Positions 23,601 to 33,530 of a stretch of 64,000 nucleotides of DNA are shown here, piece after piece. Source of the DNA: Blastobasis lacticolella (lineage: Eukaryota > Arthropoda > Insecta > Lepidoptera > Blastobasidae). How positions within the stretch are numbered: the first letter of the stretch is position 1; each line of letters opens with the position of its first letter. The notes beneath the pieces were generated by a model that ran no database searches, was not told the DNA's origin, and worked only from the letters and a program-made list of their open reading frames with translations. The stretch lies in assembly GCA_905147135.1 (NCBI GenBank), contig LR990054.1, positions 12,499,001 through 12,563,000 of the forward strand, written 5' to 3'. Both the position numbers and the translations under genes were made by a program.

Positions 23601-24315
23601 ACAACAATTTTGCCAACTTTACATAACATTTGAACATGTACTTGGTATACCTACTTGGTTCGTGTGTGAAGTTGACACTGGCTTGCAGTAAGTAAAATCG
23701 TTTGCTCTACTAAGTAGACGTGTGAAATTGTTACTGTAGAAAAAAATATGTGTAGGTATGTGGGTGTGTGTATAATAGTCTCTATTTATTACAGATAGAC
23801 AAGATATTTTGTCTTGTGCTTTAATAAGAATGTTATTGAAGGTTAAAAAAAGTTGAGAGGTACAATTAAACATATTGTTTTAGATCTAATCAAAAATGCA
23901 TGCAATATGTATAAATGTGCCTACCTGAATGAAATAAAAAATAAATATGCAAAGTATACATTAAATTGGTACGTTGGATTCGTATAGAAACAAAGAATAC
24001 ACTCAAGAACACCAACAAGCGATAACCTCTATCGATAATACGCTTTACAGAAGGTAAAATACATACACAATCCATTAAATCAAAGCTTCCTATACTGATT
24101 GCGCCAATTAAGTTCGGTTTATTAATTATTCTTTCAACATTTTTTTGCGGTGAGCCACACACGACGCTGATTAATTATTATTTATATTTGAAAATGACCA
24201 ATAAATCTATCGTTTATGTGCAATCAAACGATGTTGTTGTATTCAAAATGTTTTGTATGTTTATTTTGATCTATTTCGGCGCCTATTTTGCTGTTTTTAT
24301 CATCCTGGTGTAGGA
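23601..24315. other. Non-coding stretch, nothing recognised
   Basis: AT-rich. Minus-strand frames of 84 and 90 codons lack motifs. A (GT)-rich patch lies near 23750-23775. Confidence 0.4.
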
Positions 24316-24363
24316 ATGTCGGTGGCCGAGCGGTTAAGGTATCCGACTGGTAAACGAGAGGTA

Positions 24364-24440
24364 GAGCTCGTCTAGTCTAAAATGACGCTTGTGTGCGTTA
24401 ATGCGATAGTGGGGCGCGTCATTTTAGATTAGACGAGCTC
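24364..24440. mobile_element. 77-bp MITE, TA target duplication (Tc1/mariner-like)
   Basis: The left end GAGCTCGTCTAGTCTAAAAT (24364-24383, extended to 24388) and the right end (24416-24440) are reverse complements over 25 bases with a single mismatch. The element is flanked on both sides by TA (24362-24363 and 24441-24442). Removing the insert and one TA restores an uninterrupted SINE head ending in the B box. Almost two thirds of the element is terminal repeat. A TA duplication and the small size fit a mariner-type MITE. The autonomous partner is unknown. Confidence 0.9.
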
Positions 24441-24572
24441 TACCGGGTTCGAATCTCACTGCGGTCACGTACCGATGACTCTTTTCTGAGTTATGTACAT
24501 TAGTTAAATGCTTACCGATGCTTTTACGGTGAGAGAAAACACCGTGATGAAACCTGCACATTCAGGCGAGTG

Positions 24573-24756
24573 ATAGTTTTTTTTTTATACCTCCAAGGTG
24601 GCAAACAAGCTTACGGCCTAATGGTAAGCAGTCACCGCAGCCTATGGACGTTTGCAATACCAGGGGCATCACCCACGCGTTGCCGACCCCATAAAAACCT
24701 TTTAACCCCTTTCTTGAAGAACTCCATGTTGTACTCTCCAGGGAAAACCTCATGGG
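24573..24756 (-). pseudogene. LINE 3' end with last codons, inserted in SINE-A
   Basis: The T-run at 24577-24586 is the antisense poly(A) tail. Minus-strand sequence upstream of it reads through 'gccaccttggaggtataaaa', 'cggcaacgcgtgggtgatgc' and 'cttcaagaaaggggttaaaa' back to 'ttttccctggagagtacaac'. The same order occurs at 59620-59760 in plus orientation, so the two are copies of one Jockey/CR1-type family. The minus-strand frame gives SLESTTWSSSRKGLKGFYGV, a worn counterpart of the YNxDFFKKGVKRFL ending. It is 5'-truncated. Confidence 0.75.
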
Positions 24757-24789
24757 AATGTGGAACCATGATCCAATTTGGTCACGCAT

Positions 24790-24900
24790 GTCATTCTTAT
24801 CGACATCAAGCCTCTCTTCATCATTTTTTTGGGCCGACCTTTCCTTCCTATGCCTGGCGGGGGTGGCATGGCCAGACATTTATTCCCTACGTGTCGTATT
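24790..24900 (-). pseudogene. Possible RTE-type LINE C-terminal scrap
   Basis: Minus-strand translation includes PPGIGRKGRPKKMMKRGLMS, which resembles the 'GRRxRGRPKKRWxDxxxEDM' segment near the end of RTE-type LINE proteins. It is short and in a rearranged neighbourhood, so the call is tentative. Confidence 0.35.
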
Positions 24901-25039
24901 TTTTTAATAAATAACCGATCAAGGGATTGAACAGACTCGCTGGCCGCGTATTTCAATCCATCTCTTCAGTTGTTCCCTCATTGTTGAGGATCATGACCAC
25001 TGTTTCTGCCACCGGTTTTGATCCATATAGTTGCCTTCA

Positions 25040-25170
25040 CCATTTGATGGAATGTGTTATGCCCCTGGTATTGCAAACGTCCATCAGACTGCTTACCATC
25101 AGGCAGGCCGTAAGCTAGTTTGCCACTATAAACCACTAATTTTTCTTCTATACCATAGAAGAAAAATTCT
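25040..25170 (+). repeat. LINE 3'-end fragment, same family as 24573
   Basis: 'ttatgcccctggtattgcaa', 'acgtccatcagactgcttac', 'catcaggcaggccgtaagct' and 'agtttgccact' match the antisense copy at 24573-24660 base for base with few changes, on the opposite strand. The two copies, 300-400 bp apart and inverted relative to each other, can form a large stem. A small hairpin (ATTTTTCTTCTAT...ATAGAAGAAAAAT, about 25138-25166) ends the piece. Confidence 0.7.
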
Positions 25171-25601
25171 GAAGGAGGCACCTATATTTTCCTTGACTTG
25201 GTTACAATCTAGTCTATGGTAAGTTTATGAAGAACTACCTAAAGCTCCCAATCAATCACGGTCACTATTCCGAGACCCTTCGCATATGGTAGAAGTAGGA
25301 TGTGCACCAAATTTAAAAAATCGATTTTTCATTTCACATATAACTCCATTATTATTATTATTTGAGTCATATTCTCTCGTGTAATGCACGATTTTTCTGT
25401 ATAATTTCATTTTGTTTTGGCGGATTGACCAGGTAAGTAAAAGTGGTTTGTTTACATTCGTGGGAAATTAATTTGAGACAAAGTATAGAAAGGTTCTACG
25501 GTTGACCAGAGAAGTTAGGAAGTTATAGGAAAATAAAACTCTTGCGGCCACCTATATATAATAAGTTTGCGTCGTGATGGCGATCTGCACTTACGCCGTT
25601 T

Positions 25602-25792
25602 GTCCACGGCGTCACTCTCGCCGGATCTATCATCCAAGAAAAAACCAGACCGTAGAAGCGTCTAGCGTCCGAGACCCGTAATCCGTTCTTTTGACGGATC
25701 GCGTGGACAAACGTTCATACAAATATATAGGCCGCTTCTTCGATCCGGTTTTTTCTCAGATGACGGATCCGACCAAGGCGGAGGCCGTGGAA
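25602..25792. mobile_element. Palindromic MITE
   Basis: The left arm 25602-25660 and right arm 25733-25792 are imperfect reverse complements. They share TCCACGGC at the outer edge, a CGGATC...TCATC block, AGAAAAAACC, and AGAAGCG at the inner edge. Inside the loop, ATCCGT...ACGGAT (25681-25699) forms another stem. The sequence is richer in G+C and CpG than its surroundings. No certain target duplication. Confidence 0.65.
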
Positions 25793-25857
25793 TAACAGCC
25801 TTATGCTATAGGGACCTGTCATTATTTTTTGGGAGATTTCAGGAGTTGTTCTTTATC

Positions 25858-25930
25858 GTACCATAACACAAGCTTTGCTTACTTTGGGGCTGGATGGCGT
25901 TGTATTAATTGTCCAAGAAAATTTATTTAT
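25858..25930 (+). repeat. SINE-B 3' fragment
   Basis: 'accataacacaagctttgct', 'tactttggggctggatggcg' and 'aaaatttatttattgg' make up the last part of the SINE-B body and tail. The head and middle are absent. Confidence 0.75.
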
Positions 25931-26512
25931 TGGCTGTCTGTCTTTAGTTTCATTTTAAGACGTGAGCGGAGTTATCTTGCGCGCACTGCAGTGTCCGGTG
26001 TTGCTGGTGGTTGCGTCGGCGTTGAAATGGGGAGTGACACCAAACCTAAATCCGAGACTAGTGACTTTATATACATACACAATACCAGTATTATCACCTA
26101 CCACGTGTGAGAAAGAAACCACAAATTAGATTACTTTAGTGTGGCATGCATCTGTTTTGTTACATAATCTGTAAAAATAGGCACCGCCATTTCTAAAAAC
26201 CCGCAATAAAATTCTTTCACTATCTATTGTTTCTGAGATTAGTTATGAACAAACAGACATGTGTGTTGGTTATTTGTTTTAATTGTAAATAATTGTAAAT
26301 ACCTACTTTAACCTACTTAATAATTGTAAAATAGAAAGCATCATGAAGGAAATTAATATATATTAACTTACCATCAGGAGGCACAATATCTTTGCAGAGA
26401 CGGCAAGCTGTGGTAACCTGAAAACAAAAAAATACGTTAATTTTTTTTTATATGGAACAGATAATTATTGTCTGATCAAGCGTTACAGCTCATAAAAATA
26501 GAGACAATACAT

Positions 26513-26672
26513 CTTGGCGTTAATGTCTCGGTTGTGCTCTAGCGTATGAGGGCCTGAGGACCGCCTTGTTCATGATCCAAGATTTAGCAGATCAGGTAAT
26601 AACAGTGGAGCGACTGTCATCTGACGTCCGAGACCCCACTACAAGGGGAGCCTGACCAAGATCATGGTAACT
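26513..26672 (-). repeat. SINE-A 3' body fragment (antisense)
   Basis: On the plus strand it runs 'atcttggcgttaatgtctcg', 'gttgtgctctagcgtatgag', 'atgatccaagatttagcaga', 'tcaggtaataacagtggagc' and 'aaggggagcctgaccaagat'. This is the reverse of the SINE-A 3' half, ending at the 'gatcatggt' block. No head. Confidence 0.82.
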
Positions 26673-26848
26673 CATAAAAATAAGAAGTAATGTACCCGGT
26701 AGATTTTACTCTAAGCAATTGCTAATACAAAATCGGCCTATCCGCAGACAATGTCATTCTAGCTAGATAGACAGGCGCAGCACGCTGAAACTTATTCTGC
26801 GAAGGATTCAGCTGTGCCACATTAAGTACCTACGTAGTACCCACGGAG

Positions 26849-27187
26849 TAGAGCGTCGGTGGCTAGCAGGTCGGCCTCGACAGAGCGAGGTAGCGATTTC
26901 GATTCCCAGTGCCGCAATGTACCAATAACTTTTTCTGAGTCAGTTTCTGAGTTGAACACTAACCGCTGACTTAACGATCAGCAAGATCATAATAGGTCGG
27001 TCGGGGGACTTAATGTGTAACCCTGATACGACCGGGTTTCCTGTTATCAGGGTCACGCAGGTCAGATGGGAGTTGCTCTACCTACTGTATATAATTACCT
27101 GATCTGCCTGGATCATGGTCAAGGCAAACCCCGATCATTCGCGCGCAGCACAACCGGGATGTGACGCCAAAATGCTTATTTTTTTAT
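26849..27187 (+). repeat. SINE-A, full length, diverged
   Basis: Head 'gtagagcgtcggtggctagc' with a damaged B box ('tttcgattcccag'), then 'gtaccaataactttttctga', a short duplicated GAGTCAGTTTCTGAGT region, 'gtgtaaccctgatacgaccg', 'tcagggtcacgcaggtcaga', 'taattacctgatctgcctgg' and the tail 'gacgccaaaatgcttatttt'. This copy is older than those at 12731 or 53316, judging by changes in every block. Confidence 0.8.
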
Positions 27188-27814
27188 AAAATACCTACGT
27201 AGCAGCATCATACACTTCAAGGATGAATAACCCAACGCAATTTACGTAACCGACATATTCGTAGAAACATCAAAATATTTGTTTACTCGTGATATTTATT
27301 TATTTAAATCCGTTGTACGGTACACAGATCGAGTGCACTTGAAAATGGAAAGCGCAAACATGACACCATATCTGCGTTTTATACCGACCAAAACCACAAA
27401 ATACAATATAGTACTAAATACAATAAGATACGCGTATGTATATATAGGAGTATATATGTACAATATACGCATTTACTACGCCAATTACCACAATTTAATG
27501 ATAACAATCTGATTGTAATCGTCAGCTTTATCTAAAAAACATTAATCTGTTTAGATTAATATCGAAATTATTCGCTAGGTGGGTCGGGAAACTCCTCATA
27601 TCTTCATAGAGTTTGAACTGTGAACAATTTATCAACTATTTCTATTTATATTTTTATCCAACATTGATAAATTCCTAAAAGTCATACAGGTACTCGGGGA
27701 AAACAACGTGGTACCTAGATTATAATATTTTTGGGGTGAGTAAATACATGAATAGTCCTTCAAGTAACAGGCAATAAATAGTACTGAATGGCTTGGATGC
27801 GCCTGTGAAACTCG

Positions 27815-28120
27815 TTTTTTTTTTGCCAAGTGTGGCACACAAAGCACGGTTCACCTGATGGAAAGCGGCCACCGTCATCCAGGACATCTGCAACCTAAGA
27901 GGAGCGGATGCGGTGCCGGCCTTTGAGGTACCTGTAGACCTTTTGAAGGACCCCACGTTATAGTTCAAAGGAAAGACTTTCGGGAGGGAGCTCATACCAC
28001 AACACACTCGCGCGCGGTAAAAAGGCTCGCGGTGCTCGTACGTTATTGGGACGCTGAACATCTAGATGGTGTGGAAGAAATTTATGCCATCGTCGAAGAG
28101 TGCGGTGGTGGAAAAGTGAT
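27815..28120 (-). pseudogene. Jockey/CR1-type LINE 3' part, frameshifted (antisense)
   Basis: The T-run at 27817-27827 is the antisense poly(A). The next bases ('ttcacctgatggaaagcggc', 'caccgtcatccaggacatct') are the standard 3' UTR block of this LINE class. Minus-strand frames give FPLNYNVGSFKR in one phase and RAFLPRASVLWYELPPESLS in another, together matching the 'xFLPRTxxLWNxLPxxVFPxxYNxxxFK' C-terminus of Jockey/CR1 reverse transcriptases. The phase change around 27960-28000 shows a frameshift. Confidence 0.7.
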
Positions 28121-28299
28121 GGTGGCACCAACGGAAAATCCCCCGTTGCACAGACGGTAGAGAACCCACAGAGAGCCAATGTCTCACCGGGGGCGGATGA
28201 GGAAGAGGATGTTCTAGAAGACATTGATTCTTTTAAAGTACACACTTTAAAAGAAATCAAAATTTTTCTTTTTCATTCTTTAAAGTTTTCAGCAGGTTA

Positions 28300-28625
28300 A
28301 ACATTTCCATTTCCCGGTCGAGACCACGGCTCCTTCCCATAGGTGCAGGTAACTTATCACACCGTTTTCGCGACCGTATTCATCAACATTAGGCTCGTCG
28401 GTTTGGAGTGCACCCTTTTTTTACTCAGGGAATGCATTACGCATGGTAGGTACCCTCCGTAGGAAGTACGGAGGGCCTGTGTGGGACTCTCAACAGTCGC
28501 CGGTGTACCCACTAAACCCCGCGGCGCTTCTGCATCGCCTGAAAAAAGGTGTCATGCGAGTAGCCAAAGCCTTGTCATTCACGACACCTCCGGTTTAGAG
28601 TGCACCTGACCTAACCTCAGTTTCG
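28300..28625. repeat. Unclassified G+C-richer repeat-like segment
   Basis: It contains 'cctccgtaggaagtacggag' 'ggcctgtgtgggactc' and 'ccccgcggcgcttctgcatc', and two near-copies of 'gtttggagtgcacc'/'gtttagagtgcacc' (28399 and 28592) that bracket the segment. Composition and wording remind me of a lepidopteran LINE non-coding region, but I cannot name it. The boundary repeats may be coincidental. Confidence 0.35.
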
Positions 28626-30329
28626 CCAAATGTATCATGACAAACCTCAAAAGACATATTATGTAGAATAGTGAACAGTGAAGTTAAGGTGCTCCCACTT
28701 GAATATTAATATTGTTGTACTATTTATACCTATATATTTAGATGAAAGCTTTTTAAACAAAATGAAACTTTTAGCAATTTTAAAATTGTAAGAGTCTAGA
28801 CAAGTGGCTCGACACTTTCTAATAGCTTCTAAAAATTTAAATAAATAGTCTTACTGAAATAGAATCAAGTCCTACGAGTAGGTAAAATTTATATATATTT
28901 GCGGATTTTTATAAAACCTTTAAAGCGAAACAATTTACCAAAAAATCTGATATAGGTATCGAAATCCTTGAGATTTTTCATATAAAAAATAATCCAACAG
29001 ACTTGAAGAAAACAAGATTTTTTATCTTTTTATTTATTTTTATGGCCCTTTCTCACTTAATTTTACTACTCTCCAACTCAAAAGACGACCAACTAAGTAA
29101 AGGCTTTCGCGAATCTTTGATTTTGCGAGTACCGCAAGCCAGAAATTGGAAGTTTTAAAGAACTCTCTAGTAGAGAAAACGGCTCAACGTAAATAATTAA
29201 ACACAGTTTATGAGAAATACTAGGAAGCGTTACAACACGATGGTTTGAGCCTAAGTCGGGTGCGAGAACTGATAGCTGCGACACAAGGACGAAGTAGAGG
29301 AGAAAGATCAGGAAAACCAGGGATTGACCGCCCGGATAAAGTTCATACCTAATCAGTAATCATTAACAAATCATAACAAACAAATTCCACTGTAGCAAAT
29401 GGTATTTCAATATCAGTGTTGAAAAATACCTGTTAATAAATAAAAAGTAATTACTATTGCAAAATGATGAAATTCCTAATAATTATTACCACCATATTCG
29501 CGTGGTTATTACTTAGGTACGTAGTATCGTACCACGTAAAAATTGTCAGAGTCATCTAAATTCCTAAACGCATCGTAGACACTTCGTGCCTGTAGTCACA
29601 TGTACATTCAATCAAAGTAAGTACATTCAGTCCACTTCAATTGGTAGATTAATATTATTTAGGGCTTAAAGAATTCCACCGGCATTCAAAGGAAATCTTT
29701 AAATTGGTATGGTATCACGAGGATCAAATTAATACAGTACAGATTTATTATCTTTACGTATAAGTAATCATCATTATCTTCAAAACGTGTATAAATATTC
29801 CATTCATAATATAATTACCTTATTAATAACAAACCATGTGAAAATCCTAAAGATAATGAAAGGTATAGGTCTAATTGCGGCTGAAAACTTAACTTGTACT
29901 AATTCAGTAAAAGAAAAATTACAATCTAACTTGCTGTATACAAAAAGAAACCACAAAATCTTATACGTCAGCGGAAATGAACATAAACGAAAGAATAACA
30001 TCCAACTTACATAGCCAAACTTTGCCGTCATGTTGTGTCCCGTTGTATATAATGTTGAACATACATCTAACTGAATTACTCGTCCGCTTTTCCTTTACTA
30101 AAACTGAACCACCCACTTTTATGTAACAATTTTTCAACACATTCCGCATTCGAACATTAAAACACTGAAAAGTGTGTACAACGCTGAAATTGTCGACAAA
30201 TCAAGAACAATAGCTTTTGTAGTCACTCATAATGTACGGGTAATTTTTTTTTAAGAAAAAGGAACTGTATATTGTATGCGGTATTCCGCAAAGGTTTCAC
30301 ATCACTTTCTTAATTTTCCGGATAAGCCG
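28626..30329. other. Non-coding stretch, nothing recognised
   Basis: AT-rich. Frames of 60-75 codons occur on both strands around 29800-30150 in overlapping phases, which is typical of chance. No repeat was recognised. Confidence 0.4.
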
Positions 30330-30640
30330 CCGGGTGGCGGTTTCAAAAATGGAACACGGGCCGCGTTTGTCGAACGGCTTTTCTTTCTTTTTTCTTTGAG
30401 CTGGCTGGTTCGTTTTACTTTTTAATTTTCATGCGGGTTTCCACGCGCGCTGTTCTGGCGCGGACGAGGCACACATGCGCGCGGCACGGCGGCCAACCAA
30501 AGACTACGAGATAAAAACCCCGCTTGATTATAAAACTTGTAAGCTAAACTTTTTGTCCACGCGTGTGTAGACTGTAGATGCGACGCGCCGGCACGCCTTC
30601 CTCAGACGTGTGGGGTTTCACTCGGATACGAAACGACGAT
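30330..30640. promoter_or_regulatory. CpG-rich island, possible promoter or enhancer
   Basis: This block is much richer in G+C and CpG than the surrounding DNA ('cacgcgcgctgttctggcgc', 'acatgcgcgcggcacggcgg', 'gatgcgacgcgccggcacgc') and matches none of the repeat families seen elsewhere in the window. TATAAAA-like words occur at about 30513 (ATAAAAACC) and 30531 (TATAAAAC). No good open frame follows within about 500 bp on either strand. A regulatory role is a guess; an unrecognised repeat is the alternative. Confidence 0.25.
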
Positions 30641-32165
30641 TTGGTGTAATATTAATTATTAGGTGTTTAGGAAGCAAAAAATTTATTTCGTTTGTTCGAA
30701 ATTATTGATGCCTAAATCTGTTTTTGTCGTGATATAAAAAAACTAAGGCGACCATCACGATCGATCCGTCCCACAATTTTAAGTGATTTTCACATTAATT
30801 TATTAAATTTTTCATACCTAAATTCAATGTATTAGGAATGCCATCTTTGAGTAGACTCAGTGCATAAATTATGTAATATCGATATAAAAAACAAAAAATT
30901 GTTGTTAGCTCAAGTGTTGTTAGCTCTTCAAGAATGTCGTGGAACAAATTGATTTTCCAGTTAACAATCCTGCAGCAATGTAGATACTTACAGATAATCG
31001 TCCTAACAAGATTAGTCTCTAGTTTTAAATATATTAACATACATTAAAATATTGTGCCTAATATTACTTTAAACAAACCGAAATAATTAGTGATTCAGAA
31101 AAAATTCCGCCATCAAGAAATAAAAAGATTTGTTTAATCACAATTCGATGACATGTTTTTTAAGCTAATCAAAATATTTAATTAATAATGTATTGAGTGT
31201 AGACCTGTTGGCCATGTTTTGCAAATAAAATACATTAGGAAACACATTATTAATATTTTAGCCTTAGTTTATCATTTTAAGTTGGAACCTAATAGTTTTT
31301 AAGATTTGGTCAGATCTCAGGACATATAACTATTAAGCATGTGCCTTTCCTACGTTTCTCCTAAACGTAAAGAACAAATTGTACTATCGAAATTTGATAT
31401 AGCTTAATCGCTAGATGAAGAAAATCGTAGGCCAGATAATATATGGAATTGATTTTTGATCAAGTATATATTTTTCCGGTCAGCGCATGGTCACCATTGG
31501 AATGAATAAATAAAGGGAATTAGTCGCATGATATTCTTATAGATAAATACACTTTCCTAAAAGGCTTTACTTTATGTATGTATGTATGTACACTCACATC
31601 CTAGGATATTCATATGATTATCTCGTTTTTTCCTCTACCTACACCAGCCATGGTCAAGGTTGACAGCGGGCCCTAATTAAAAAAAAATTTATGCGCCATT
31701 CTCAAACATACTGTAATATCTAGAATTTAGATTTAAACAAGACTTGCTTATAACTTTAAATAAAGGTTTTAAGAGAAAGAGAAGGAAGGAATTTCAATAA
31801 ACGTGGTCAAATTAGAAATTCTATGTCAAATCTGACAGCCATATCATAGAAGGCTAACATTGGAGCCAACCAAAGCACGGTCAATTGGGTAACTTGCCTC
31901 TAATAGGCCTGACTTCCCTGTTCCGGTGTCAATGACATCTCTCTTCCTTGTTTAGAATTGAGGATACATCGATGCTGGGACGTGTTTTTATATTGGTGAG
32001 TCTAGTTTGTGTATCAGTATGTTTTATAGCCTCAAGCAACAAGGCATGGCTAATGGACTGTTGATTTAGGCATCTCAAAAAGGATGGCATCGCTTTAGGT
32101 TTCAGGTATTTCGTCAGGTACACCATCTGAGCTTATGCCACTTCTGGTTTTTATACACTAGTGTA
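30641..32165. other. Non-coding stretch, nothing recognised
   Basis: AT-rich, with a short (TATG)n run at 31573-31590. The 81- and 65-codon minus-strand frames show no domain. Confidence 0.4.
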
Positions 32166-32169
32166 GATT

Positions 32170-32275
32170 CTGTCGAGTATTATGTTATAGGGGTAGGGGA
32201 AGGTAGAAGGGGAGTCTATGTGACAATGGAGCTTTCTGGCGCGACTTCGTCCGCGTAAAATTCGGTCATTACATT
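32170..32275 (-). repeat. Helitron-like (Lep-type) repeat fragment
   Basis: A GGGGTAGGGG/GGTAGAAGGGG purine-rich lead is followed by 'gcgcgacttcgtccgcgtaa', the hallmark end of the family in antisense. Purine-rich runs of this kind also sit next to the signature at 33480-33530. Confidence 0.5.
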
Positions 32276-33479
32276 CTTATACAGTGGTATATCCATCAGA
32301 TACCTGTATGCGAAAGTAATAAGTGTTCCCACTTTTAAAACTATGCTTACCGAAACTCTATATTACCCTTCTCTCCTTGAACAATAAATATAAATATTCA
32401 CTATTTCAAACAGCTTTAGTTAAGGTTTCAAACCTTCACGGTTTTAAATGAAAATCAGTTATTGCTGAGATAATTACTCTTTCCGGAACTACAACCAATT
32501 TTGAACTTTAATTTGCTGGTAATTAAAAACGCAGTTCTAATCAATAAGAGGTTAATATAACCGCCTTGTTACTGTAGCATTGTAAATAGAGCACTTTATA
32601 ATCCAGAAGGGACGCAAAGAAACGACCGTCATTTCAACCTGTGTTTTCCATTAGGCAGGCATAGTACATGCTAATTAGAGATCCGTCTCTACCACCGACG
32701 TCACAACAGGCAAACACTTCAGGCTTTGCAATACCGGTAGACACTTTATACGCCTCGGTCACTGTAGAAAGAGATCAGGCTGATGTCTGTTTTAAAACCA
32801 ATAGAGATGAGAAGTTGTTCTTGCTCGTTTGCTTCCCTCAAATAATTAAAAAAAATAAAGACAAATATAATCTAAAGTTTTTAAAGTCCAGATTTTAATT
32901 GTACCTACAAAAACCTTATCTATTTTATTTTGGGTATTGTTTTTCGAGTTTTAACGGTGTTATCATTAGCACTTTTGATATCTACTTACCTAACAGCAAA
33001 CTTTGTTGCTTAATTTTTGATAGGAACATACAGTCATTCAAAAATCATTAAAAGTATCAAAACTCTTCCCCAAACAAAAACAAAAATGTCAGAGCTCTTC
33101 CTACACGAATAGTAGCCGAGGCATAGACACTTTATAATACGTTTAATTCGATTATGTGTATTCTTGACAGTCTTTAAGGATTGTTTTGACAGACGCCGCC
33201 TCGCCTTGACCCGCCCATCGGCTCAGACGCACTCGTCTCGTGTGACGTGACCTTAATATGTTCACATTTCCTGTATTTATTTAAACTGTAATACTTACAA
33301 GGGAACGCGTCTTTAAGCGTTTCCGAGGAAATTCTTCAATGATTTTCCCTGATTGACACATACCTGACCTGATAGTCAATGTTATTCATCTTTGTTAGCG
33401 ATCATAACTTTTAATATACATATGTACGTTTTCAATAATAGATAAGAGTGATTCAATAGGAAGGTTTATCTGCAATAAA
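32276..33479. other. Non-coding stretch, nothing recognised
   Basis: AT-rich. A 76-codon frame (32668-32898) is unrecognised. A G+C-richer patch at 33186-33245 has no match known to me. Confidence 0.4.
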
Positions 33480-33530
33480 AAGGGTAGGTAGGGGTAAGGT
33501 AGGCATATGCGAACGAAGTCGCGCCAGCAC
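33480..33530 (+). repeat. Helitron-like (Lep-type) repeat end
   Basis: 'gggtaggtaggggtaaggta' then 'gcgaacgaagtcgcgccagc' and 'actactaat' is the terminal part of the family in plus orientation. Confidence 0.5.

Larger units (their letters stand above)
24316..24784 (+). repeat. SINE-A interrupted by a MITE and a LINE fragment
   Basis: The head begins 'aatgtcggtggccgagcggt'. After 'gtaaacgagagg' it is interrupted by the 77-bp MITE, then resumes exactly at 'taccgggttcgaatctcact'. The body runs 'actcttttctgagttatgta', 'tgcttttacggtgagagaaa' and 'cctgcacattcaggcgagtg', and is interrupted again at about 24573 by an antisense LINE 3' end. It resumes near 24757 with 'aatgtggaaccatgatccaa' and stops soon after. 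The nesting gives a relative order: SINE first, MITE and LINE later. Confidence 0.85.
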
